This document shows, piece by piece, positions 1 through 12,060 of a stretch of DNA of 64,000 nt (positions are counted from its first letter, which is position 1; the number at the start of each line of letters is the position of its first letter). This DNA is from Owenia fusiformis. Its lineage: Eukaryota > Annelida > Polychaeta > Sabellida > Oweniidae. Location of the stretch: contig CAIIXF020000006.1 of NCBI GenBank assembly GCA_903813345.2, positions 1,858,001 through 1,922,000 of the forward strand. The letters run 5' to 3'. The notes beneath the pieces are model-generated. The model was not told the origin of the DNA and made no database searches. It saw only the letters and a program-made list of their open reading frames with translations. Position numbers and translations under genes: made by a program.

Positions 1-187
1 CTACTTCGAGTCAGTCTCTCCTGGAAGCACAATGACTTGATATTTAAAAAGTATGAAATATAATCCTGTTTTATCTTCTCTAGCATCAATTGTTGGTTTC
101 ATGACTCATGCAAATATATCCACCATCTATCAGTATAGTCTGTTTTCTTTTTAAACAGCATAGGATCATTTAGTAGTGATCAGACAC

Positions 188-195
188 TGACGTCA
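188..195. promoter_or_regulatory. CRE-like palindrome TGACGTCA
   Basis: Perfect 8-bp ATF/CREB consensus next to a poly-C run (about 222-236). No transcription start is recognisable nearby, so a regulatory role is only possible. The rest of 1-540 shows no gene or clear repeat. Confidence 0.25.
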
Positions 196-660
196 GAAGG
201 GGGAGGGCATTGGGGGCAACCGCCCCCCCCCCCCCTTTTCCCAGATATTTTTAGATTTGAAAACGAGCCTAGAATTGAAAGCTCTAGAGCTAATTAAAGT
301 CAAAGCTAGTAATGACAGAAATGATAATTTGTCAGCATCTAGTCTAAATCAGGCATAGAAGATCTCTTTTCTCATATTATATTTAATTCTATACCATGTA
401 TAGTTTCTCAGGAACCCATAAAGTATGTAAATACTTTGAAGAATAAGTGCAAATGTATATTTTAGTAAAAGAAGTTTTTTAATTAAAGACAAGTTAAGTT
501 TTCTAAAAACACATTTTTTCTTGTTTTTATTATTGGGAATTTTGTGCTGGGATATGTTCAGAATGCACCAGAGAGGGTCTAAATTTGAAAATTTCTGGGG
601 ACAGATCCCCCGAGATTGCGCTTCGCGTGCGAAGATGTTTTGCTTTGGATATGGGATATA

Positions 661-836
661 TCCAGGCCCTTTTCAAGATATGTTCATTTCTCTCAGAATA
701 TACCCCTTAATCAAAAATTCAAATTTGAAGTCTAACTTTGAAGTTAGATCCAGGCCCTTTTCAAGATATGTTCATTTCTCTCAGAATATACCCCTTAATC
801 AAAAATTCAAATTTGAAGTCTAACTTTGAAGTGCAC
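661..836. repeat. Tandem duplication, 2 x 88 bp
   Basis: The block beginning tccaggcccttttcaag at 661 recurs at 749 almost unchanged, and both copies run through the same aatttgaagtctaacttt stretch. Near identity points to a recent local duplication. The preceding 540-660 is single-copy here and holds no supported gene. Confidence 0.85.
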
Positions 837-909
837 CGCTTTCTGGAGAAAATATGAAGATCAAAATGATAATTTTGTGAATTTATATATAAATGACTAA
901 TAAACTTAC

Positions 910-1872
910 TTCAACAGCTTTTGCTGTGCTTGACTTCTTAGGTTTCTTGACATGCACATGGACAGGGGTCACCTCGTCTACATGTACATGGATGGGTGAG
1001 GTAGACCCCAACCCTCGCTCAATAGTCATTGGTTTTTCTGCGGACCCCTGCAACACATTGATAATCATTTAAATATTAACCCCTCTTGTGAACTGGATAG
1101 AAAATAAGTCAAGGATATTCACGGTTGCTTTTTTTATTTCCAGTCATCAATAATGGCTATATTTCCTCCATACAAGATTTAACCAAAGTGATTTTACTAA
1201 ATGAAATTAGAGATACAGTAGTAGTTACAGCAGTAGTACAATAATATGAACACTGCATTAAAAAAAATCAATGTTTCGTGGGATCTGATAAATATGCAAT
1301 CTGTTAATTTTCTATTATCCTCAATATCAACGCTCTGCATAATGCAAAACTTGATCCTTGGCACGATCTCCCTGGGATTTTTGATTATAATTTCAACAGG
1401 GGCGCATGTAATTTTCAAAAGCAATATCAAATTTTAGTCTGTTCTCTTTAACTATTACAAAATTAATTGAGAGAACATACCTTACAATATGCTTAACTTT
1501 TATTCCCTAAATATTCAACATCAGAACAATAAAGTTAATAAAAAAAAAAAAAATCATATAGTCTAGTGTCATCATAGGTCTTTTTTGTTCCAGTAGTGTA
1601 TCAACACCAGTAATAGGTTTTACTAGTGTTCCTATTCCAAAAAGAGCAAGGTGGGCTTGATGCGAGACTACATATCATATCTCTAAATACTGAAATAACA
1701 TTAATATCTTCCAGCAGCTAACTACTTTAAGCAACAAACCACAATTTTGTCAGATTCATCCTCCACATAAACATGGATTGGTTCAGGAACCTTGACTTTC
1801 TCATCCATTGTTAGACCAACCAATCTACTTCGTTTCTTTTGTTCATCTTTTTTGTTTATTAGAACCATACTA
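910..1872 (-). CDS. Two candidate exons of an unidentified gene with HVHV motifs
   Basis: I do not recognise this gene. Exon complement(910..1047) has a good acceptor (tgttgcag) and a strong donor (gtaagttt), is phase 0 on both sides and encodes 46 residues including PIHVHVDE and PVHVHVKK followed by a Lys-rich end. Upstream, complement(1740..1872) starts after attacag and reads open for 44 residues including EPIHVYVEDES; its donor (gtttgt) is weak and is inferred only because it restores phase 0. The two peptides align with each other (TMDE...PIHVYVEDE against TIER...PIHVHVDE), so the product may be built from a repeat ending in P-[IV]-H-V-[HY]-V. The gene would continue beyond the left edge or into unrecognised exons. 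A related motif lies in the exon near 7.8 kb. Coding status is an inference from splice signals, phase and repetition, with no family match. Confidence 0.45.
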
Positions 1873-2394
1873 CTGTAATTTAATTGAGCAAAAGGAAAAT
1901 GGTTTCAGTATGGCAATAAAAAGAAATATTTGTGATACAGCTCTATATGAAGTTATAAATATTTGTGATACAGCTCTATGAAGCGATTTGAGATCACAAA
2001 ATACTTCAAACAATTAATTCCTCAGTGTCACTAAAATGTTACCATAGCAACACAATGATGCTATTGATTACCTATTGCTTGCCTTCTGATTCTAATTATG
2101 GCAAGATAAAGCAAGGCAATACAGATTTATTATGAATTATAGATTACTAAATGCATAATCTCAACGAGACTGGGTACTACAATAGGTACTTCTACCACTG
2201 ATAGGTGATTGGCATCAAGTACAACTACAATACCTTGTAATCAGTGGGATTAATTACATAGATGTTTGCGATGTTCTCACTGTAACAGTCTTTTCACTGA
2301 AAACCTTTACTTTATTTCTCAATTATTTTTAGTTACCAAGGTCCAAAACACACCATAATGGTTATAAATAATTAAAGTTTATACCTTGAAACCT

Positions 2395-3500
2395 CTCTTA
2401 GTGCCGCAATAAATTTCAAAACATATATCTCAGTGCCACATTAATTTTGAATCAGACAGCTTTTTGACATATTTTGCACTTCCATCATTCAAACCTGAAT
2501 TTTAGACTTAGTTTAGAACCAAATGCAATGAAACTTGACATGGTGTATCATAATAACACTGGCTTGAAAATGCATGTACAACATTATGTCAATGGCTGTG
2601 CTGGTTACTATGGTAACCATATTAATCTTGAAATCTTATAAAACATGAAAATCGTGAAATTTTCCAATTTGAAGACAATATTTCTTATTACTGGTACCAG
2701 CACATTCCATCTTAATTTCGGTTTTGGAACACAGGAATCGTCTCTTACTCAAAAAAACACATTTATCAAGTCTAGATAGTGTATCCAAACTTGATGTGCT
2801 GATATTAGGATATGATTGATTGATGCCTTAATAGGTTTCAAAACAGACGTCTCAGTGCCGCATTGTCTTTAAATCGGACAGGTTTTTGACATATTTTGCA
2901 CTTTCATTATGAGAACCTGGATATAAGACTTAATCCTGAACCAAATGCAATGAAACTTATCATGGGTCATGAAAATAACAAAGGCTTGAAGATACATGTA
3001 TAACACCAAGTGATGGCGTTGTGGGTTGCCATAGTAACCATATTCACCTTGGTATCTTTAATAACAAGAAAATATTCAAATATCTCTGTTCAAAGACAAT
3101 GGTTTTGTATTAGCAATATCAGCACATTACATGTCATTTTTATAGTTGTTGCATGTCAGAATTATTTCTTATTCAGAATAAAACATTCTAAATTAAATAA
3201 AGCATACAGTGTAGGGTTGTATCCAGATGTTAATATATAATGTCTTAATGTGATGATAAGATTTCAAATATTGAAGTCTTTGTGACACATTATCATTTAA
3301 ATATTATAAAGTATAACATTTTGTAAAGATTTTTTTGAAACTGTATTGCTGAAATACAGATATTTCATTCAGTTGATAATGAGTTGTTGTGACATTTGCT
3401 ATGGGTCATCATGATGACATTATCTTGAAAGTTCATAAGAAACTTTAGTCCACTTAACATATCTGTTACCATGGTAACCATATTAAATCTCAGGTAAAAA
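2395..3500. repeat. Degenerate tandem repeat, about 423-bp period, 2.6 copies
   Basis: Units start near 2408, 2831 and about 3256 with a shared order of landmarks: TTTCAAAAC...CTCAGTGCC, tttttgacatattttgcact, accaaatgcaatgaaactt, then a ggttaccatagtaaccat-like palindromic core. The third copy is heavily diverged. No long reading frame is shared, so this looks like amplified non-coding or transposon-derived DNA. Confidence 0.75.
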
Positions 3501-3583
3501 ACATCAGGTAAAAAAAAATATATATAGAATTTCAAAAAATTGCAATTTCCTATTCTGAATTATTTAGCCTAGTCTATGCTAAA

Positions 3584-3822
3584 TCAAGAATGATTGAATC
3601 AGCAATTAATACTTACTCTTTTATGAGTTTGTATTTGTATTTTATTTTCAGAAGATATAAAACAATAAAAAGGATGTGTGCAGAAGTAAAATTATATAAT
3701 CAAGAATGATTAAATCAGCAATTAATACTTACTCTTTTATGAGTTTGTATTTGTATTTTCTTTTCAGAAGATATAAAAAAACAATAAAAAGGATGTTTAC
3801 AGAAGTAAAATTATATAATCAG
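3584..3822 (+). repeat. Tandem duplication, 2 x ~119 bp, containing an exon-like segment
   Basis: The two copies (start about 3584 and 3703) differ by a few bases and a small indel. Each contains a splice-acceptor-like pyrimidine tract ending in tttcag, a short AAGATATAAA... segment and a gtaaaatt donor-like site about 35 bp later, all on the plus strand. It could be a duplicated small exon (a YKTIKRM-type peptide) or chance resemblance in AT-rich sequence. No adjacent exons confirm it. Confidence 0.5.
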
Positions 3823-5964
3823 TGGTCCACCCTGTAAATGAAACATGTTTTCTTTTCTGTATTTTGATTACTGGAGTTCACCTCTAAATGATATCTTGGG
3901 AAGCATCTTCCAATACAAAGAACAATGCACCAGTTTAATTGTTGATTTGTAAAGATGCTATGTTGAGCATCAATATTATGTGTTGCCATTCATGTTTGTG
4001 AAAATAGGTATATGTTGTAATATTAACTACACATCGGAAGAATGCCTTCTTCGTGCCAGATATTTGTGTTTTACATTGAACAATAAAATGTAAAACATTT
4101 TTACTGGCTCAGCACAATTCTTTTCTCCAGACTGATTATAAGTACACTAAACTGCAACAATAATCATTTATTTTCAGATTCACTTTTAAACTTCTGGCTC
4201 ATTAGGTTATGTACAGTACCAGGTATCTTATCAATTAAATGATATTCCTTCAATCTCCTTTCAAAGGTATTATGCCTTGGTGTCCAAATAAATGTTGTTG
4301 TTCTCGTGTCATCTGTAAATCAAGTTTATTTCCATAATGGTAACTGAATCCAGGAATCTGTGCCAGTCATCTTAGCTGTTGACTGAAAAACAACAAATGA
4401 ATTGGAATAAATTATATGCACTTCATGCAATTACATGTATGCAGTTTGTACTTGGTTGGGGATGATTTCATCAACAACAGAACCACAGGGTGAGCCAAAA
4501 ATGCCACTTTAAAAAAAATGCTTTAACTTTTTTATTACCCAACCTGTATGCACACAATTGTGCAGTTATAAAGGGCCAGTGGTCCTGATTAATTAAGTAG
4601 GCTAATGTAATGAGTACTTTAACTTAGGATTTTATTTGCTCTTAAAAGAGATATTCAATTGGTTCACCACCCTTTTTGATGACAGTTTTAGTTTTGGTTC
4701 TCATGCTGATAGAGCATTATCAATGAAATGTTGGCTAAGTTTCTTCCAACATTTCATTGCCCATTTTCTGGAAACCTCTCTAGTAAATGTGTACAATTCA
4801 TTATGCATGGCTGGATTGCATTCTCAAGTTTCTTTGGGTATAAATATGATTTTGGATCAAATATTAAAAAAGATTATTAAACCCATGTATTATAACATAC
4901 TGGAACTCTATAAAAAATTCAAATATACAATTTAACTTTGTTCTATGTTTCACTTTAACCAATCAAATCGTTTGAATTACACCATGTGACTAAGAATTAT
5001 TATAATACAATTTTAAACCAAGAATTGAATTTATTTTTGAAAAAAAAAATGATTAGAGAAATTTGTGTCCATTGAAAATACATAGCAAAACGGACATAGT
5101 TCAGCTTTTATCTTTCAATTTTAGTGATACGAAAAACTGCCTAAACTTTCAAAAATTGATTTCTCCATTTCACAAAAATTTTTATTCTCATAGGGCGATT
5201 TGTAAAAGTATTATTACCTGTTGTTATTATCAAATGTGATGCAATTGACACTTTTTATCTTAATTTAATGTTTTCATAAAAAGTCAACTTTTTCAAAATA
5301 TGACAAATAATATTTGGATGATTAAACATGGGGCCATTCATAATAAAATATTACTAGGGATTTTACATGAATAGCCATACCTGCAGTCATAAATTGTGGT
5401 CATATAATCTGCTAGATCGACTCCTACTTTGTTCTTTTAATATTTGTGTGTATCATTTCAGGTTGATGTTTTCTTCTGCACTGCTCCCATGACAGTTATA
5501 ACTAAGCTATGTATCTCTGGAAAACAAAATTGAAACATGAATAAATATTCCTTTCAAGTATAGTCAGCTATGAGTATAAGGCAGGACAGACAACTGTTTT
5601 TTCAAAGTTTTTGTATAAAATTGTAAAAATTATGTCACAAAGAAATATAAAATTTGCTCTTTGACTAAAATTTTAACTTGCTGTGGTTACTTTTGGATCC
5701 TATGTTCAGTAACTTTAATAATAAAATGAACTGCTTGCATTCATGTCATTATTGACGTCACTGTGAACAATAAAAGTTTTGAAATGGATGTCCTGTGAAT
5801 TTCTGCTTTCTGTATGAGCTCACTTTATCCTTTGAATCTGAACTCAATTTCTTGAATACCTAATAAAAATAATTCAAGTTATTTGTTAGATATTGACAAA
5901 ACAAAACAAAACCTTTTTCAACAAGAACAGATTTCTGCTTTTTTGAGGGGACTAAAAATGAATA
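3823..5964. other. Gene-poor spacer with isolated terminal-exon-like signals
   Basis: No gene can be defended here. Two possible 3' exons are noted. On the minus strand an acceptor (gtttttcag) near 4391 is followed by a short open frame that ends close to an AATAAA signal. On the plus strand an acceptor (tatcatttcag) near 5461 is followed by about 23 open codons, a stop and AATAAA near 5544. Neither can be linked to upstream exons. A CRE-like TGACGTCA lies at 5753-5760. Confidence 0.35.
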
Positions 5965-6401
5965 CAGTGAAACCCGTACATCCGAACACCTGGCTAATCC
6001 AAACATTTTTTGATGTCCAAATTTTTTCCTCCCATTGATTCCTATGTTAAAAAAAACTTCTAATGTGAACACTCATATTTGAAAAATAACTTGTCTAAAC
6101 AAACACTTTTCACAAAATATCACATATTTCTTGCAAAACTGCTCACGTATTTTCAATTTAACACTGATTTCTTATGCTATCAAAACTTTTGAAAAAACAA
6201 CAAATGATCTCAATCTTAATTGGTTTCTCTGGCATGACTTTGGAACAAAGCTATGTTGTCAATAAAAGTATTAATATTAATTCAGAATGATTTTATGCAT
6301 TTATATTTCTTCAAAAGCAAGAATCTTGCAGATGAAACCACCTCAAAATCTCAAAGCTTTTAGCCAGCCCTACTGGCATTCGGATTAGACAGGTTTTACT
6401 G
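5965..6401. mobile_element. TA-flanked MITE, TIR CAGTgAAACCcGT, 437 bp
   Basis: Terminal inverted repeats (cagtgaaacccgtacatccg at the left, the complement of cggattagacaggttttactg at the right) are flanked by TA on both sides, as expected for Tc1/mariner/pogo-type insertion. Three more copies of the family occur at 24450-24611, 24824-24973 and 35257-35748. No transposase frame is present. Confidence 0.75.
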
Positions 6402-7290
6402 TATATATTTTGCTATCTGAAATGATTTAGGAAATGGATAGTCCGACCAAACTTTATCTCGTGCATTGGACATTTATTTTTTTGTCAAATAAAATGATGG
6501 CTATGTTTATGATAATTGTTATTATACTGTATTTGCTACTTCATACTTTACACAGTATCTGCATGGAAAAAATAAATGTACTGTATTACAATATCTAGCC
6601 CCGGGAATCTAGCATGATATACTGTATTCTCTGTAAATTTCCTGTTCAATTATATTTTGCACTTTTCATGATTTTTTGAAGATTCACAAAATGTAATACT
6701 GTATTCTATTAAATGAACACATAGTATCAATAAAGTACATGCGACTTTCATGATCTCAAGAAAACACAAAGTTTAATGCATTATAGTTTTGATTATTATT
6801 GAATATGGTATATGATTAATCTAATTCAGAGAAAGATATATGGGAGCTGTACAGTATGTAAACCTCAGTTCAGTGATAACATCTTGTAAAAAGATTATTG
6901 GCGATATTATTTCTACCTATCCCTTCGACTGATTCAATTTCAACTGATTCATCTTGGGAAGTACAGTATGCTCTCATTGGAGAGAATACAGTAGCCGCAA
7001 AATCCCAATAGTTCAATTTCGCACAATATAAATTTTAGTCTAGTGCTTGGTGAAAAAAGGTAGAATGGTACTGTTTTCTTAATTTTAAGTTGGGTTCTGA
7101 AAGATTTTAATCAAAGAAATTAAAAAAAAAATGGAAAAATTTGTTCCCAAATCTACAAAAAGTACAAGCCAAGAAATTCAGAAAACTGAAAGTTAGTGAA
7201 AATAAATAGACACAAAATTTCAAAACTGCGAAAAAATATATTATTCTTGATTTCGTTATTTGGGAAGTTAAAACAAGTCATACATATGTA
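6402..7290. other. AT-rich spacer, no feature recognised
   Basis: Several copies of tactgtatt-like microsequence and AATAAA hexamers occur, but no splice-bounded open frame, RNA gene or bounded repeat was found. Confidence 0.5.
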
Positions 7291-7296
7291 CCTCCT

Positions 7297-7849
7297 TTAT
7301 CTATTTCTGGTCATTACTTTCCAATGTTCATGGTATCTATGGACTAGCATCCAGTATGTCTTTCTGATGACACCAGATATACAGCAGGAGTCCAACGAAA
7401 GCTTTCTCGGGTATGTTAGCATCGGTCCACTCATCCTCCCCCTACTCTCTTTGCTGACAAACCAACATTTTGCTACTTTGCCGCAACATACGTATTTTCC
7501 TAGAATGCCTAGAAAAGAATCAAATGCATTCAATAATAAATGAATGAGTACAGAATACCTTACCGTGGTGATCAAAAGAATTTCTATCTGATATTCCGCA
7601 ACCATTGGTATTACAGTGCTCTGTCATTGTATGTCATTGAAATCATGCAGTACTTCTGGTACACTAAGTAAGATTATGTACATGTAGTCTGCTGAGAGTA
7701 AAAGTACATAAACAATGAACTACTTGGATAGTCGTTACGATTTAAGTTTTTACAAGGAATATAGATATCATGCTTACCTATCAAAGATGCCATTGGATAC
7801 ACCACAAGGCCCAATTTCACATGGACATGTACTGAATCAATGTAAACAA
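7297..7849 (-). CDS. Two phase-compatible exons, second part of the HVHV-type gene
   Basis: Exon complement(7778..7849) follows a pyrimidine-rich acceptor (gaattttccccag) and ends at a canonical donor (gtaagc); it encodes 23 residues containing SVHVHVKLG. It ends in phase 1 (one G), and the next candidate exon, beginning at 7508 after cttttctag, starts with GC and completes a Gly codon. That exon stays open to about 7297 and is Cys/Lys/Arg-rich (KYVCCGKVAKC near its start). Its 3' boundary is unclear: a gtgtca donor near 7373 is weak, and it may instead run to its stop. The shared VHVHVK motif suggests, but does not prove, that these exons belong to the same transcription unit as those near 1-1.9 kb on the same strand. 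Function unknown. Confidence 0.4.
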
Positions 7850-9210
7850 CTGGGGAAAATTCAGTAAAAAAATTCATTGTACAGGAAACCTCCTTTTCCG
7901 GTGAACTGACAACATTGGATATGATCATTTCTGAATAAATCGACATCCTCTTCAACATTTTCATCAAGGTATTTGCTTGATAGGTCTGAATTTAAGTCTT
8001 TTTTACTCCAAAATCAAAATCTCACATGTTTTTGTCAAAAACAAAAAACGACTGATTTGTGGCAGTGTATGCTGTAAAATGAAAGTGAAACGAAAACTTC
8101 CAATCTGCTTCAGCAATGACACACGCGAGGTACTTGATGAGTATAGCTCCAAATCAGATTACTTTGTATTATTGATAACATACAGAATGCATTCATAAGT
8201 CATAAAATCTGCTAAACATACATGAAGGTCGGGGGATGATCTTCATTTGAAAAGTAGGTTAAATCTATGAACCGATCATTCTCAAGATATATATATTTTA
8301 GTTACACTTCTTTATATATATCATTTTGTAATAATATGCATTTAGAATTGAGTAATACTTCAAATAAGATTATAAATTATCGTTAAATTTTTCGTTTGCA
8401 AGCATTATTGAAGTTTTTATCAATTATTAATCAATTATCATACGTTTCAAAATGACATGTCAAATGGATTTTCCCAGGGATTTCCCCAATGGCGCCATAT
8501 TGAAAAGATTTCCAAGACGTGGAGGAATATGTCGAGTTTCACTCTAATTTCTCCTCTTATCACTATTCCATTGGCTCAATATGAGGCATTTACATAAGGT
8601 ATAGTACTGAAGTATGTAATCAGATAGTTTTATTGTGTTTTCAATCACTTCTGAATTGGAGATACGAACATATTTGAGTTTTACACAATTTTCCTTCAAA
8701 AACGACCTAAAAGTCGCACCGGCACTGAGACGTCAAACGAACAAAAAGTCGCACCGGCACTAAGAGAGTTAAATGTCATGATGATTGTTAAAAGCACTTA
8801 GAAATATGTAATTTTTTCAACCAAACTCTTGAGTGAATCGAAGTAAATGGCTTCTTTTAGGTCATGTGACCTTGAAACTGTCAATCAGAAAATTCATATT
8901 TAATGAAGTAATCAATCAACATTTCAAATTCAGAGCAAAGTTTAGATGCCGTTTGACCAGAAAATCACTTTTAAATTTTTGATCGTTAAAATATTTAAGG
9001 AACACATCAGATCAAAATTGTTGAGCATTGAACCGTAACATGGAATTGCAGAGTGCCTCCAGTAATTTTTGGGAAATCTGAGGTTTTTATTTATCAGACT
9101 TCATTCATCTATAGTCCATAGACTAATAGAAAAAAATGATTTGACTGAGGGTTGCATCACTGAATACCTGGGAAATATGGATAAACAAAAGAGCCTGTTA
9201 TCGAAAAACC
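7850..9210. other. Spacer with a short direct repeat
   Basis: No gene supported. The motif aaaagtcgcaccggcact occurs twice (about 8709 and 8742), probably a transposon end. Confidence 0.45.
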
Positions 9211-9214
9211 CATG

Positions 9215-9450
9215 CCTACCTTGAACTACCAAAATATTTCGAAGTAAATGTGTGACATACGGCATCCACGTGAAAAGTCTGAACAAATATGTTCGTTTTT
9301 TTCTTCTACAGAAATATTTTTGCTTGACAATAATGGGGTAAAATGCGTACTTGCGTGACATATTCTGTCACGTAATATAAACTGGCGTGACTTCAAATTT
9401 TCCAGCAAATGTGTGACAAATATACAAATTGCGGGACAGTTGGACGGCCT
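9215..9450. repeat. Dispersed repeat copy 1 (partner at 10500-10705)
   Basis: About 200 bp aligns in the same orientation with 10500-10705; shared landmarks include gacatattctgtcac, cgtgacttcaaa and gcgggacagttgg. The copies are diverged and carry different indels. Probably an old non-autonomous transposon; open frames across it are fortuitous. Confidence 0.7.
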
Positions 9451-10033
9451 GAATTTTACATGTTCTTAGGTGGCCTATATGACTTCCATCAATATTTGAG
9501 ACTATATGCTCTTAAATATTTTTTTTTAATTTGGTTGGAAATATTACATCCTCCTAAGCAGGTGTCCAGAATCCATACCTCCTTCTTTCCCCCTGCTTTA
9601 ACCAATTTGGAAGCGCCCGATAAAACTGAATCAAGTGATCCTATTATGTCCCGATGACGTATTCATGATTGCTGTTGCAATGTTGCTACAGCGAATCAAA
9701 TTGCAAGTAATTCATTTGCATATTTGTTAGTTACACTCGCTAAATATCTCTACTAGACAATATGCTATGTAAATTTTATAGCATTGAACTGTACCTTACT
9801 ACCTTATTGAATTTTTTATGTTTATCTAATTGAAATAATGCTTCCTCTAACTGATAATTATGTTTAAAAAAATAAACTGCAATTACCAAACGACAGAACA
9901 TAAGAGTAACAGACTGAGTTCTAACTCAGTCTGTTGGATACAGACTAACCAATGTTTGAAATAGTTTTTCACAATCAGTTAGAGGTTGATACTCATCTGA
10001 CTTAGTAAGCATGAATAAATAGATCTCGATGGG

Positions 10034-11424
10034 GTTTGTGTAAAAAACTGGGTGACTGGTACCTAACATTCCTAGCAGGGTTCATAGTACATAACTGACA
10101 AATTGAGTACTTAATAGACATAGCTTCCCATGTAGACTACCGTTCGATATTTAAACATTATCATTTTTACCAAGAACCTGTAAGGGATAGAGGACTAAAC
10201 CTGAACACGTAACAGACTGAATTCAAAAGCCTTAAGCAGTTTACATTTGATTTTACACAGTTTACATAGACATTAATTGCTTGATTTTACTGTCTGAGTG
10301 ATTCACAGAATATCAAAAATTGTTTTCTACGATGGCGATTTCCAATAGATAAGTCTTGCAGATTTGTTTAATATATATTATGGACGCGTAAATTAAAATG
10401 TTCTTCGCAGTTTTAAACTGTCAATTTCAGGCCTGTCAACTTGGGAACACCTAACATGAGTGACTTACAAATGTTGAACAGGGGGGGTAGGGTAGGTACG
10501 AAATATTTCAAGAAAAATGAGTGAAATACGGTATCTGCGTGAAAAGTCCGAACGAAATTCTACAGGAATATTTTTGCATGACAATAATCAGGTAAAATGC
10601 GTATTTGTGTGACATATTCTGTCACACAAAAATAACTGTCGTGACTTCAAAATTTCCAGCAAATACGTGACACATACCAAACTGCGGGACAGTTGGGCAG
10701 CCTGCAATTAACGTACGCTGTAGAAACGTTAGTTGCTTGATTTATTGCCGAAGTGATTGGCAGAATATCGATGTTTCTTTGTTTTGGCGGTTGGTTTAGT
10801 TAGTAGATTAGTTGATTGCTTGGTTGGTTGTTTGCTTGATTGGTTGTATGACTTGAATATTGAGTTGGAGGTCAGGCGTTTTGAGGCATAAAATGAAAAA
10901 TCAAATTCCAAACCCAGGTAGGAACTAGTGGTGCAACTCGAATGCCAGTACTCGCCACTCACTCGTTGAACCTGTCCAAGATAGTTACTCGAGTACGTTT
11001 TTTCAAACTCGAGTAGGCATTGAATTCCCAAACAACGATCTCATACCCCGGGAATGATCATTTTTGGATGCACTGAACGAAACAAAATATCGATTCCGGA
11101 AAAAAAATGAAAATATTTAAAAACAAACAAACAAACACAATTATGGCATGAATAACTACATTTATTCTCACTAAATTGATACAAACTATATATAACATCA
11201 ATAACATATAGAAGAAACGAAGAAATTGTATCTATTTGGTCTTCAAACAGTCGACTAGGTGAGTTTTTTATTTTTTTTAATTTTTCCCTCATTTTTTGCG
11301 AGTGGTACTCGATTACAGTGGCATTTTCACACTTTCTACTCGAGTAGAATTTTTCTTGCGAGTTGCACCACTAGTAGGAACATTAGGTACCTGGTCACCA
11401 GGCTATTCAGTTTTTTACACAAAC
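10034..11424. mobile_element. Older element bounded by inverted repeats GTTTGTGTAAAAAACTG
   Basis: GTTTGTGTAAAAAACTG followed by a GGTACCTAACATTC-type segment begins at 10034, and its inverted counterpart (gaacattaggtacctgg ... cagttttttacacaaac) ends near 11424. The interior holds the second copy of the 9.2-kb dispersed repeat (10500-10705) and a younger hAT MITE, so it is a nest of insertions. No transposase found. Confidence 0.6.
10926..11373. mobile_element. hAT-type MITE, 448 bp, with intact 8-bp target duplication
   Basis: The ends are TAGTGGTGCAACTCG and its inverted complement CGAGTTGCACCACTA. The element is flanked by a perfect 8-bp direct repeat GTAGGAAC (10918-10925 and 11374-11381). 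Eight-bp duplications and TAGNG-type ends are typical of the hAT superfamily. The interior has no transposase frame. It sits inside the older inverted-repeat element. Confidence 0.85.
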
Positions 11425-11937
11425 CACTAGATTATTCACATTATCTGTATACTACGTCGATTTTGAGGAAGCAACTGATCAACTCAAAGAGGATTGAATC
11501 CCAGGGTTCTAACTCCATACTTTTAATTTCCAAGCAATTTGTTCAATGCCAATCTTAGGCCAAGAATGCATGAATGAAGTGCAATGAGAATGACCAATAT
11601 TCTAGCAATGGGATGACAACAATGAGATTGCCGTTATTGTGACATTATAACTGGCTATAAATTTATAATCAACAAACCGAACCATTTAAAATGTAGAGCT
11701 AAATCTAATATAAATATAGGCTATTGATCACTTGTTTCGAAATTTATTGCTTACAAAACTCGCTATTCAAATTCTGAAGCGAAAAAATGACGGCTCCCTG
11801 TTAATTTTGTAATAACAACCTGACTCCATAGTTCAGAATATACACTTAGAACTCTGGGAGACAATCCTATACTTGCGATCGATTGTGATTTTTCAAGAAT
11901 AAAAAATCCTGGCCTGAATAATGAATTTTCCACAGTC

Positions 11938-12060
11938 TATATGCAGTTATGATTTGGGGCAAGCCCAAATCATAAGTCTATCTACCTTCTCTACAGAGAG
12001 AAGGTAGAGAAGGTAGATAGACTAATGATTTGGGCTTGCCCCAAATCATAACTGCATATA
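11938..12060. repeat. Near-perfect inverted repeat, 57-bp arms, 9-nt loop
   Basis: Left arm 11938-11994 and right arm 12004-12060 are reverse complements with one mismatch (a/t at the end of the CCCAAATCAT block). Each arm carries its own smaller palindrome, ATGATTTGGG-gcaag-CCCAAATCAT. No target duplication is evident. Transcription of either strand would give a very stable hairpin. Confidence 0.95.

Noticed and set aside
7041-7140. AT-rich low-complexity block as a possible replication or matrix-attachment site
   Set aside because: Composition alone is not evidence; similar blocks occur throughout the window.
7196-7543. 115-codon plus-strand frame
   Set aside because: Overlaps better-supported minus-strand exon sequence and has no conserved features.
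2395-8765. CTCTTAGTGCCG near 2395 and its inverse near 8755 as ends of one large element
   Set aside because: The match is only about 12 bp and the interior contains unrelated repeats and candidate exons.
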